A program made the translations under genes and the position numbers. DNA of 64,000 nucleotides from Nonomuraea rhodomycinica (GTDB lineage: Bacteria; Actinomycetota; Actinomycetes; Streptosporangiales; Streptosporangiaceae). Within the stretch, counting starts at the first letter, position 1; every line of letters begins with the position of its first letter. The notes beneath the pieces were generated by a model. That model was not told where the DNA came from and did not search any database. It saw only the letters and a program-made list of their open reading frames with translations. Where the stretch lies: positions 62,001-126,000 of the forward strand of contig NZ_JABWGO010000002.1 in NCBI RefSeq assembly GCF_013363995.1, written 5' to 3'. Shown here in pieces: positions 52,895 to 60,700 of this stretch.

Positions 52895-54219
52895 GTCCGT
52901 GCCTCCAACGCCCCGTAATCGACCTTGCCCGTGGTCAGCAGCGGAAGGCGGTCCACCGCGCGGACGTCGAAGCCGCTCCAGTGCAGCCGCAGCTCCGTGC
53001 CGAGGCGGCGGGCGAGGCGGGCGCACGCGTCGCGGTCGAGCCCTTCGGCCCACACCGTGACCCGGTCGTCGCCGCTGGTCGCCGCCACGGGGCCGCAGTC
53101 GCGCAGCAGCCCCTCCACGTCGTCCAGGCTGACCCGCACGCCGAATATCTTGGCGATGCGCTTCAGGCGGCCGGTGAGGTAGAGGAAACCCTCGTCGTCG
53201 AGACGGCCGAGGTCGCCGGTCCGCAGGACGCCGCCCAGGTCGTCGCCTCTGGCCAGGTCGGCGGCCGTCTCCGCGTAGCCCATCATCACGTTGGGCCCCT
53301 CGTACACGATCTCGCCGTTGTCCACGCTCAGCCGTCCGCCCGGTACGGCGACCCCGGCCGAGCCGGGTTTGGCGGCCAGGCGGTCCGGTGGCAGGACCGC
53401 GACGCGCGCGGTCGCCTCCGTCTGCCCGTACATGACGAAGAACCGCTCGGCCCTGCCGGAGAACTCCGTCACGAGCTCCGGGCGCAGCCGGCCCCCCGCC
53501 TGCGTGAGCGTGGTCAGCGTGGGGTGCTTCTTGGGGTCGAAGCCGAGCCTGCGCAGCATCTCGTACTGGTACGGCACGGCCGCGAGCGACGTGCAGCCGT
53601 GGGCGTCGAGGTGGGTCCAGAACGACCGTTCCAGCAGGCCCGCGTCGGTGAGGACCACGGTGGCGCCCGCCGCCAGATGGCTGTTGAGCACCGACAGCCC
53701 GAAGCTGTAGTAGAGCGGCAGGCTGGTCGGCGCGACGTCGCCGGGACCGATGGCCAGGGCGGTGGCGATGGCCGTGGCGTTGGACAGCACGGCCCGGCGC
53801 GACAGGCGCACGAGCTTGGGGCTGCCGGTCGAGCCCGAGGTGGCGAGCAGGACAGCCAGGTCAGGATGGGGGTCGTCGGCGTCGCGGCGCCCACGCGGCG
53901 CGCTCTCCACGGCGTGCGCGAACCCGAACAGCCCCGCCGGCCGGAACCTCCGGATCAGCCCGGTCAGCGCCCCCGCCGAGAGGTCGGGGTCGAGCAGCGC
54001 CACCGGCCTGCGGGTCCGCCACGCGGCGAGGTAGCGCACCACCGACGCCAGGTCGTTGCGCATGCCGCAGAACACGGGGCCCGGCGGCAGGCCCGCGAGC
54101 ACCTGCGCGGTGCGTTCGACGCGGGCGGCCAGCAGGTCGCCCGTGAGCTCGCCCGGCTCTCCGGCGACGACGAGCCGCGCGTCAGGGTGCGGGAAACCAT
54201 CCATGGGACGTCCATCCAT
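52891..54219 (-). CDS. AMP-forming acyl ligase (ANL superfamily)
   Basis: A 442-aa adenylate-forming enzyme, shorter than usual at the N-terminus. Motifs: LLATSGSTGSPKLVRLS (A3, ATP phosphate loop), VMYGQTEATARVAVL (A5), VLRTGDLGRLDDEGFLYLTG (A7), RLKRIAKIFGVRVSLDDVE (hinge) and the catalytic lysine in LPLLTTGKVDYGALE (A10). It activates a carboxylic acid, probably for loading onto the ACP of this operon. The start could be ATG 54219 or ATG 54204. Follows the SDR gene by 12 bp and overlaps the repeat ORF by GTGA. Confidence 0.88.
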   Translation of the reverse strand: MDGRPMDGFPHPDARLVVAGEPGELTGDLLAARVERTAQVLAGLPPGPVFCGMRNDLASVVRYLAAWRTRRPVALLDPDLSAGALTGLIRRFRPAGLFGFAHAVESAPRGRRDADDPHPDLAVLLATSGSTGSPKLVRLSRRAVLSNATAIATALAIGPGDVAPTSLPLYYSFGLSVLNSHLAAGATVVLTDAGLLERSFWTHLDAHGCTSLAAVPYQYEMLRRLGFDPKKHPTLTTLTQAGGRLRPELVTEFSGRAERFFVMYGQTEATARVAVLPPDRLAAKPGSAGVAVPGGRLSVDNGEIVYEGPNVMMGYAETAADLARGDDLGGVLRTGDLGRLDDEGFLYLTGRLKRIAKIFGVRVSLDDVEGLLRDCGPVAATSGDDRVTVWAEGLDRDACARLARRLGTELRLHWSGFDVRAVDRLPLLTTGKVDYGALEART

Positions 54220-54231
54220 CGTGTCGGGACC

Positions 54232-55008
54232 TCACAGCACCAGCCCGCCGTCGACACCGAGCACCTGGCCGGTGACGAACGAGGCGTGGCCGGAGAGCAG
54301 GAACGCCACGGCGGCGGCGACCTCGCACGGCTGCCCCACCCGGCCGAGCGGGGTCGCGGCGACGGTCGTGGCGCGGGCCCGGTCGTCGAGCGTGGCGAGC
54401 ATGGCGGTCTCCACGAAGCCGGGGGCCACCGCGTTGACCCGGATGCCGGCGGGGCCGAGCTCCTTGGCCGCGGACACGGTCAGGCCCAGCAGCGCGGCCT
54501 TGGTGGCGGAGTAGACGGCCTGGCCGGCCGAACCGCGCCTGGCCATGATCGAGGAGACCAGCACCACGGCGGGGCTCGTGCCCCTGCGCAGCAGCCTGAT
54601 CGCCGACTGCAGCGTGTGGACCGCGCCCACCGCGTTGACGTCGAACAGCCGGGACACCGCCATGCCGGGCAGCAGGCCGAGCAGCGCCGCGTCGTGGGCG
54701 CCCGCGTTGATCACGAGCGCGTCGAGACGGCCGTGACGTTCGCGGATCCGGCGCATCATGCTGGACACCGCGCCGGGGTCGGCCACGTCGCCGTGGACCG
54801 ACCAGGTGGGTCCGCCGGTCTCGGCGGCCACCTCCGCGGCGGCCTTGGCGGCCCGCTCGGCGTCGCGGCCATGGACGATCACCTCGTCACCGGCCGCGGC
54901 CAGCGCCACGGCGACGGCTCGTCCGATACCTGAGGTGGAGCCGGTGACCAGCGCCACCCGCGACGTGGCGGTGGTCAGGCCCGACGCGGCGGTCGCCAGG
55001 GCCGGCAT
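54232..55008 (-). CDS. 3-oxoacyl-ACP reductase-like SDR
   Basis: A 258-aa FabG-type short-chain dehydrogenase: RVALVTGSTSGIGRAVAVAL, NAGAHD, the catalytic Ser in VVLVSSIMARRGSAG, YSATKAALLGLTVSAAKELG (YxxxK) and VTGQVLGVDGGLVL at the C-terminus. With an ACP next door it probably reduces a 3-oxoacyl-ACP or another ACP-bound ketone. ATG 55008 gives the normal family length. The frame, however, stays open upstream through a 36-bp repeat to GTG 55335 inside the ACP gene, so a 110-residue Pro/Ala/Thr-rich extension is possible. Confidence 0.85.
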   Translation of the reverse strand: MPALATAASGLTTATSRVALVTGSTSGIGRAVAVALAAAGDEVIVHGRDAERAAKAAAEVAAETGGPTWSVHGDVADPGAVSSMMRRIRERHGRLDALVINAGAHDAALLGLLPGMAVSRLFDVNAVGAVHTLQSAIRLLRRGTSPAVVLVSSIMARRGSAGQAVYSATKAALLGLTVSAAKELGPAGIRVNAVAPGFVETAMLATLDDRARATTVAATPLGRVGQPCEVAAAVAFLLSGHASFVTGQVLGVDGGLVL

Positions 55009-55015
55009 CGTGCTC

Positions 55016-55195
55016 GCCGAAGAGCCGACACGCGGCGCCGCGCCTGTGTCCGCCGAAGAGTCGAGACGTGGCGCCGGGCCTGTCTTCGTCGAAGAGTCGC
55101 GACGTCGCATCGGGTCTGGGTCGGTTGAGGAGCCGGCATGCGGTGCTGGGCCTGTGGCCGTCGGAGAGTCGGCATGCCGCGCCGGCGCTGGGCGT
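55016..55195. repeat. 36-bp tandem repeat, five copies, upstream of SDR gene
   Basis: Units start at 55016, 55052, 55088, 55124 and 55160, with the core GAAGAGTCGAGACG and about 70-80 per cent identity by eye. Read on the minus strand in the SDR frame they give 12-residue units such as TKTGPAPRLDSS and TATGPAPHAGSS. Confidence 0.88.
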
Positions 55196-55216
55196 GTGTA
55201 GGCCGGCGAGGCGGGA

Positions 55217-55282
55217 CACGGCGTCGGGTCCGTGCCCGCCGGGGTGGGGCACGGCGTCGGGTCCGTGCCCGCCGGGGTGTCG
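55217..55282. repeat. 33-bp tandem duplication near the ACP gene
   Basis: Two nearly identical 33-bp copies beginning CACGGCGTCGGGTCCGTGCC at 55217 and 55250, directly after the 36-bp array. Also a multiple of three and in the same minus-strand open frame. Confidence 0.88.
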
Positions 55283-55315
55283 GCGCGCCGCGCCGTCGCC
55301 GGGTCGGGGGAGGGG

Positions 55316-55561
55316 TCAGAACGCGGCGCCGGCACCGTGCTTCTCCAGCAGCCGTGCCGCCTGGGCGAACGAGCTCATGTCGATGATCTCGTCCGTTTCG
55401 AGCATGATGTCGAACTCGTCCTCGATGGCGGCGACCAGCGCCATGTGGGCGAGGGAATCCCATTGCGGGATCGCCCGGTATTCGAGCGCGTCGACGTCGG
55501 CGCCGTCCGGAAGGCTCAGCGCGGCGCGGAAGACGCCGCGCAGGCGGTCGAGGTGGCCCAT
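55316..55561 (-). CDS. Acyl carrier protein
   Basis: An 81-aa acidic carrier protein. Ser36 in the motif WDSLAHMALVAAIEDEF is the phosphopantetheine attachment site, and the flanking helices match the ACP fold. It is the first gene of the minus-strand run leading to luxC, so it probably holds the acyl chain that the ligase loads, the SDR reduces, and LuxE/LuxC or a glycan acyltransferase uses. Divergent from the glycan-module gene at 55722 with 160 bp between. Confidence 0.92.
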   Translation of the reverse strand: MGHLDRLRGVFRAALSLPDGADVDALEYRAIPQWDSLAHMALVAAIEDEFDIMLETDEIIDMSSFAQAARLLEKHGAGAAF

Positions 55562-55721
55562 GCTCCCTCACTCTCCGTGGTCGAACCAGAACGTAGTGTA
55601 TCGGCGATCGTCCATGGCTCAAACCGAGCCCCCGTCGCGAGTAATGGAACCGTATAAAGCCGCGTGATGTCGGGGCGAGGCTGCGAATGTCCCTGGGGGC
55701 GCGCCAACCGCTACAGGGGGA

Positions 55722-56564
55722 ATGATGGACGAATCCAATCACTGGTACGGGCACTCCCGCATACTCGCGCGGTACTGCGGGCTCCCGGACGACGTTCCCC
55801 GCCGAATACAGGGATTCGTCCAGCATGGCTGGAACTATCTCCACGGATACCCACCGAACGACCATTGGTGCACACCGGGATATCCCCGGTTCATCTGGGC
55901 CGACGTGCTGCGTCGTCGCGGCTGGTCGATGGGGCGCCGCGGCCATTACCTGATCGGCGCGCCGTGGATCTACCTCCTGGACCTGGAGCCCGAACTCGGC
56001 CTCATGCCGGAAGAAGAGCGGGAAGGCACGATCTGGTACCCCTTCCACGGCTGGGAGAAGAACGCGGTGATCGGTGATCACGGCCGGCTCGCCGCGCACA
56101 TCCGCGAGGTGGAAACCGGTCCGGTGACCGTATGCCTTTACTGGCTCGAATTCGCAAATATCGGTATTAGGGCGGCGTACGAGTCGGCCGGATTCCGCGT
56201 CATCTGCCACGGCAGCCGCGGCTCCCGATGGGACGACACCGGCCGCGACTTCCTGCGGCGCCAGCTCACCGAGCTGCGCCGTCACCGCAGAGTGGCCTCC
56301 AACCGGCTCGGCAGCGCGCTCTTCTACGGCGCGTCGGTGGGCTGTGACATCGCCGTGTACGGCGATCCGATGCAGTTCGAGGGCGAACGCCCCGAATACG
56401 GAGGTACGGCCCGTCGCATGCGGCTCTGGCCTGAGCTGCACGGCGAGCACGTCGACCGTGGCCTGGCCGCCGAGGCCGCGCGGCGGGAGCTGGGATTCGA
56501 CTACCAGGCGACACCTGAGGAGCTACGGCGTATGTTCGGCTGGAAGCGGGTGCGATGCGCATGA
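55722..56564 (+). CDS. Uncharacterised protein of glycan cluster
   Basis: A 280-aa soluble protein that I cannot place in a family. It begins ESNHWYGHSRILARYCGLPD and continues RRIQGFVQHGWNYLHG, a pattern reminiscent of surface-polysaccharide proteins that handle nucleotide sugars (glycosyltransferase-B-like); later segments are GPVTVCLYWLEFANIGIRAA, AGFRVICHGSRGSRWDD and ASNRLGSALFYGASVGCDIA. It is rich in Trp, Tyr and His. An AGGGGGA site precedes ATG 55722. It is first in the plus-strand run with the methyltransferase-like gene (ATGA overlap), so it likely acts on the same polymer. A nonulosonate transferase role is one possibility, unproven. Confidence 0.7.
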   Translation: MMDESNHWYGHSRILARYCGLPDDVPRRIQGFVQHGWNYLHGYPPNDHWCTPGYPRFIWADVLRRRGWSMGRRGHYLIGAPWIYLLDLEPELGLMPEEEREGTIWYPFHGWEKNAVIGDHGRLAAHIREVETGPVTVCLYWLEFANIGIRAAYESAGFRVICHGSRGSRWDDTGRDFLRRQLTELRRHRRVASNRLGSALFYGASVGCDIAVYGDPMQFEGERPEYGGTARRMRLWPELHGEHVDRGLAAEAARRELGFDYQATPEELRRMFGWKRVRCA

Positions 56565-58516
56565 CCGAGGCGCCCGGCAACGTCCGATTGATCGGCGGCG
56601 AGATGCTGCTGTGGTCCGACGCCGACGCGGCCACCGACTGGCGCGGCGCCGGGCTCGAACTGGTCCGGCGGCTCGTCCCTCCCGGCGGGAGGGTACTGGT
56701 GGCCGGGCCGCACCCGAAGGGGCTCATCGGCGCGGTGTCCGGCGCGGCCTCCTCGGTGGCCGTGCTCGTGCGGTCCTACCCCGACGCCTGCGCCCTCGGC
56801 GAGCGTCACCCCGCGCTGGACGTCCACTGCGGGCGGCTCCGGGCGCTCACCGGGGTCCAGCCGTACGACCTGGTGCTGGCCCTGGACGGCCTCGAACGCA
56901 CGCACTCCGCCGAGGAGCAGGCGCCGCCGTGGCGGGCTTCGCTGCACGCCCTCGCCGCGCTCGTGGCGCCGGGCGGGCGGCTCGTCCTCGCGGTGCCGAA
57001 CGACCTCGGCGTCGACCGGTTCGTGGACGCCCGGCCGCCCGACCGTGAGGGCGCCGACGGGCACTGGGAGCCGCACGGCTTCGACCCCAGCCATCCCGGT
57101 GGCCCGGAGGCCCTCGACGCGGCGCTGGAGGCGGCGGGGCTCCTGCCCGAGCGGTGCTACGCCGCGTACCCGTCACGGCGCGCGCCCCGTGCCCTGTTCG
57201 GACGTGAACTCCTGCGCGAGGACCTGCCCGAGGCGCTCACGGTGCCGCTCACCGCGCCCGGCGGCGACACCATGCTCGTGGCCGACCCGCTGCGGCTGAC
57301 CCGGCTGGCGTTCCGCCACGGGCTGGGGGAGCACCTGGCGCCTCTGTGGCTCACGGTGGCGACCCGTCCCCGGAGCGCCGCCGCCCCCGATGCCGTCACC
57401 GTCCCCGATGCCGTCACCGCCGGCCACGCCGACGGGGCGGACCGCACCGCCCTCGACGCCGACGAGCCACTCGTCACGGCCGCCGAGGAGGATCCTCACG
57501 GGGCGGGCGTCGCGGTCGAGGACGATGCCTACGGGCTGGACGCCGCGGATGCCGAGGAGGCGCCCTACGCGTCGCAGGTCGTGGCCGAGCACGCCTACGC
57601 GCCGGACACCGTGATCGAGGACGCCTGCGCCCCGGCGGTGGCGGCCGAGCACGCCTGCGCGCCGGACGTCGTGATCGAGGACGACCGCGCGCCGGACGTC
57701 GTGGCAAGGGACGCCTGGGAGCCGGCGGTCGAGGCCGAGGCGCCCCGTGACGTCCTGCCGGAAGGGCTGGTCGAGGTCGGCCGGGCCCTGCACGAGGTCA
57801 CCGCCACCTCCACCAGGCGCCTGCCCGGCGGGACCGCGCGCCCCATCCCGCGCGGCCGCATCGTCGAGGAGGTGCTGGTCGAGGCGTGCGCCCGTGAGGA
57901 CGTGCGCGCGGTCCGCGACCTGCTGGCCGCACTCGCCGCGTGGGTGGCCGACGGAGGGGACGCCCCCGCCGACAACCTCGTCTGGGACGGCGAGCGGTTC
58001 ACCGCCATCACCCCGGTTCCCGCCCCCGGGAGCCCGGTGCCCGGGAGGGTGGTGCTCTGCCGGATCCTGTGGCGTTTCGCCGTACGGCTGCTCGCGGCGG
58101 GGCACCACCACCCGTGGCCGTGGCCGCTCGACGCCGGGCAGCTCGCGCTGACGCTCTGCGGCATGGCCGGTCAGACCTGCGACCAGGACGACCTCGACCG
58201 GGCCCGCAAGCTGGAGGCCGAGCTGGGGCAGCCCATGGGGCCCGCCGAACTGGCCGGGGCCGCCCCCACGTACCGCGACCTGCTGAGCGCCCGCGACCGG
58301 ATGACCGAGCAGCTCACCGCCGCGCTGGCCCGGATCGCGCGCCTGGAGACGAAGCTGAGCTACCGCGAGCGCGAGCTGGTGCGCACCCGCGCCAAGTTGC
58401 GCAAGAGCCAGCGGAAGTCGGCCGCGCTGCGCCGGACGCTCGGGTACCGGCTGTCCCGCCGCCTGTCCCGCCCGCGCCGGGCCGCCCGCAAGGTCCTGCG
58501 CCTCCTGTCCCGCTGA
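56561..58516 (+). CDS. Methyltransferase-like protein with repeat linker and coiled coil
   Basis: A 651-aa protein in three parts. Residues about 1-220 look like a class I SAM-dependent methyltransferase (PPGGRVLVAGPHPKG, YDLVLALDGLERTHS, ALVAPGGRLVLAVPNDLG). Residues about 270-400 are an acidic linker with five ten-residue repeats (VVAEHAYAPD, TVIEDACAPA, VAAEHACAPD). The C-terminal 250 residues include DNLVWDGERFTAI, a helical region and a very basic coiled coil ending in RRLSRPRRAARKVLRLLSR, which could bind membrane or nucleic acid. ATG 56561 overlaps the previous stop (ATGA). Context suggests methylation or chain-length control of a surface glycan. Confidence 0.7.
   Translation: MTEAPGNVRLIGGEMLLWSDADAATDWRGAGLELVRRLVPPGGRVLVAGPHPKGLIGAVSGAASSVAVLVRSYPDACALGERHPALDVHCGRLRALTGVQPYDLVLALDGLERTHSAEEQAPPWRASLHALAALVAPGGRLVLAVPNDLGVDRFVDARPPDREGADGHWEPHGFDPSHPGGPEALDAALEAAGLLPERCYAAYPSRRAPRALFGRELLREDLPEALTVPLTAPGGDTMLVADPLRLTRLAFRHGLGEHLAPLWLTVATRPRSAAAPDAVTVPDAVTAGHADGADRTALDADEPLVTAAEEDPHGAGVAVEDDAYGLDAADAEEAPYASQVVAEHAYAPDTVIEDACAPAVAAEHACAPDVVIEDDRAPDVVARDAWEPAVEAEAPRDVLPEGLVEVGRALHEVTATSTRRLPGGTARPIPRGRIVEEVLVEACAREDVRAVRDLLAALAAWVADGGDAPADNLVWDGERFTAITPVPAPGSPVPGRVVLCRILWRFAVRLLAAGHHHPWPWPLDAGQLALTLCGMAGQTCDQDDLDRARKLEAELGQPMGPAELAGAAPTYRDLLSARDRMTEQLTAALARIARLETKLSYRERELVRTRAKLRKSQRKSAALRRTLGYRLSRRLSRPRRAARKVLRLLSR
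57578..57727. repeat. 30-bp in-frame repeat in the methyltransferase linker
   Basis: Five consecutive ten-codon units (for example VVAEHAYAPD and VVIEDDRAPD). The copies share about half or more of their residues, keep frame exactly and encode an acidic flexible linker. Confidence 0.8.
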
Positions 58517-58559
58517 GGCCCGTGTCGAGCCCGCGCGTCGAGCCCGCATGTCCGTCACG

Positions 58560-58665
58560 TACGGGAAGCCCGCGCGGGAAACACGCGCGGGAAACACGCG
58601 CGGGAAACACGCGCGGGGAGCCCGCGCGGGGAGCCCGTACGGGGAGCCCGCGCGGGAAGCCCCCG
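58560..58665. repeat. 13-bp tandem repeat, about eight copies
   Basis: CGCGGG recurs every 13 bp at 58573, 58586, 58599, 58612, 58625, 58638 (as TACGGG) and 58651. The first units are GAAACACG-type, later ones GGAGCCCG-type. The array fills the gap between the methyltransferase-like and GT2 genes. Being 13 bp, it is not frame-preserving and is presumably non-coding. Confidence 0.9.
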
Positions 58666-58727
58666 CGTGAGGCGCCTTCCTCCGAAGAGTCCCGCAACCC
58701 CACGGCCCGAGAAGAGAAGGTGGTTTC

Positions 58728-60698
58728 GTGCCGATCCTGTCGGTGGTCGTCCCGTTCCACGACGTCGAGGAGTACCTCGGTCCCTGCCTCGACTCGCTGA
58801 CCACGCAGACGCTGCGCGATCTCGAGGTGATCTGCGTCGACGACGGCAGCCGCGACGGCGGGCCCGCCCTGGTCGAGGCCAGGCGGGCGGCCGACCCTCG
58901 GGTGCGCCTCGTCCGGCAGCCCGGCGGCGGTGTGGGACGGGCGCGCAACATCGGCGTGCGGCACGCGACCGGCCGCTACCTGGCGTTCGTGGACGGCGAC
59001 GACCTGGTGCCCCGGGACGCGTTCCGCCGCCTGGTGGCGTCACTGGAGTCCACCGGCTCGGACCTGGCCTGCGGCAACGTCATGCGCCTCCACCGCGACC
59101 AGCTCGTGCCGTCGTGGGCGCACCGGCAGGCGTTCGCCAGGCGGCTGGAGCGGACCCACATCACCCGCCACCCGCTGCTGGTACGCGACCGCATGCTGTG
59201 GAACAAGGTCTACCGGCGCTCCTTCTGGGACGCCCTCGCCCTGACGTTCCCGGAACGCCTTTACGAGGACCAGCCGGTGGCCATGGCCGCGCACGTGGGC
59301 GCGACCTCGGTGGACGTGCTGAAGGCCGTCGTCTACTACTGGCGCAGGCGCGACTGGTCGGTCACCCAGCGCAGCCTGGAGCCCGGCAACGTGCGCGACC
59401 GCCTGCTGTCGGTGCTGGAGACGTCGGCGCTGCTCGCCCGCCGGGCGCCGGGCGTCAAGCCGCGCTTCGACCGCGACACCCTCGACATCGACATGAGCGT
59501 GGCGGTGGAGGCGGTGGCCCGCGCGGGGACGGCGGCCGACCCGGCGATCCTGGACCTCGCCGCCCGCTACCTCGACGGCGTCACCCCGGACGACTGGCTG
59601 AGCCTGCCGTACCCGCGACGGCTGCTGACGCACCTGCTGCACCGGGGGCGGGTGGAGGAGCTGGCGGCGGTGTTCGCGGACGAGAAAGAGGGCCGCCTGT
59701 GGCCGCCCCTCGTCTGCGCGGGGTTCGGGCCGGGCGGCAGGCGCTGGTACGGCCGGCACCCCGGCCTGCCCGCGCACCTGTCGGAGGTGACGGACGAGCT
59801 GCACCTGAGGACGCGGCTGCTGTCCGCCGGCTGGCGGGACGGCCTGCTGCGCGGCGAGGGCTGGATGTCGGTCGGCCGGTTCGACCCTCGGGGCCTGGGG
59901 CGGGCCCGCGTCCGCGTGTGGCTCAGGGAACGCGGCACGGGCGACACCGTGCCCCTCTCGGAGGAGACGGTGATGCCGGCCAGCCGCGACCTCCCCCAGG
60001 AGGACGGCCGGGTGACGGCCGAGCACGGCTTCCCGTTCGGCTTCACCTTCGACCCGGCCACGCTGTCACCGGCGCGGCTGGCCCGGCGGGGCCACTGGGA
60101 GCTGCGCGTCGAGCTGCGGACCGGAGGGCTCGGGGCCGGAGGGCTGTGGGGCGGAGCGCTCTGGGCCGGAGGGTTGCGGGCCGGCGGCCTGCGGGCCGGG
60201 GGGCTGCGGCTGGAGGCCAAGGTCGCGGGGCCCCGGTGGCTGCCTCCGGCGGTGCCGCCGCCGGTGCGCAGGGCCGGCTCCTGGCTGGTGCCCGTACGGG
60301 CCGGCAAGGGGGTGTGGGGGCTGCGGGTGCGCCGCGCCGAGGCGCTGATCGGCGAGTGCCGGATCGAGGGCGGCGACCTGCTGGTGGCGGGTGAGCTGGC
60401 CGACCCGGGCGACGGCGAGCCGGTGCTGCGGCTGATCCGGCGCGGCGACGGCGAGGAGGTCTACTTCCCGGTCACCCTGGACGGTCACGCCTTCAGCGGC
60501 CGGATCCGGCTCGGCGACATCGAGGCGCCGGTGGGCCGGGTGCCGCGCTGGGACGTCCTGCTCGATCAGGGCAGGAAGATCCGCCCGCTGGTACGGACCC
60601 GGGCCCGCCCCGCCGCGACCGTGGCGGGCCGCAGGTTCGTGGCCGACCGGGGCGAGGACGGCTGCCTGATGCTCGTGGAGCACTGCCCGCCCATGTGA
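58728..60698 (+). CDS. GT2 family glycosyltransferase
   Basis: A 656-aa enzyme whose first 220 residues are a GT-A glycosyltransferase: ILSVVVPFHDVEEYLGPCLD, VICVDDGSRDGG, the nucleotide-metal motif YLAFVDGDDLVPRD and LYEDQPVAMAAHV. The rest is a helical region followed by beta-rich domains as in teichoic acid-type transferases, with a GGL repeat (RAGGL units, residues about 464-493). It probably adds a sugar to a cell-wall polymer. GTG 58728 follows AGAAGG. Its stop is 2 bp from that of the convergent pseC gene. Confidence 0.88.
   Translation: MPILSVVVPFHDVEEYLGPCLDSLTTQTLRDLEVICVDDGSRDGGPALVEARRAADPRVRLVRQPGGGVGRARNIGVRHATGRYLAFVDGDDLVPRDAFRRLVASLESTGSDLACGNVMRLHRDQLVPSWAHRQAFARRLERTHITRHPLLVRDRMLWNKVYRRSFWDALALTFPERLYEDQPVAMAAHVGATSVDVLKAVVYYWRRRDWSVTQRSLEPGNVRDRLLSVLETSALLARRAPGVKPRFDRDTLDIDMSVAVEAVARAGTAADPAILDLAARYLDGVTPDDWLSLPYPRRLLTHLLHRGRVEELAAVFADEKEGRLWPPLVCAGFGPGGRRWYGRHPGLPAHLSEVTDELHLRTRLLSAGWRDGLLRGEGWMSVGRFDPRGLGRARVRVWLRERGTGDTVPLSEETVMPASRDLPQEDGRVTAEHGFPFGFTFDPATLSPARLARRGHWELRVELRTGGLGAGGLWGGALWAGGLRAGGLRAGGLRLEAKVAGPRWLPPAVPPPVRRAGSWLVPVRAGKGVWGLRVRRAEALIGECRIEGGDLLVAGELADPGDGEPVLRLIRRGDGEEVYFPVTLDGHAFSGRIRLGDIEAPVGRVPRWDVLLDQGRKIRPLVRTRARPAATVAGRRFVADRGEDGCLMLVEHCPPM
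60117..60206. repeat. 15-bp repeat in GT2 gene
   Basis: Six five-codon units (RTGGL, GAGGL, WGGAL, WAGGL, RAGGL, RAGGL) form a glycine/leucine-rich loop inside the C-terminal beta-rich region of the glycosyltransferase. Confidence 0.85.
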
Positions 60699-60700
60699 GC

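Noticed and set aside
52619..53053. Longer 144-codon version of the repeat ORF starting at 53053
   Set aside because: The first 53 codons lie inside the ligase gene in another frame. The GTG at 52894 overlapping the ligase stop is a more natural start.
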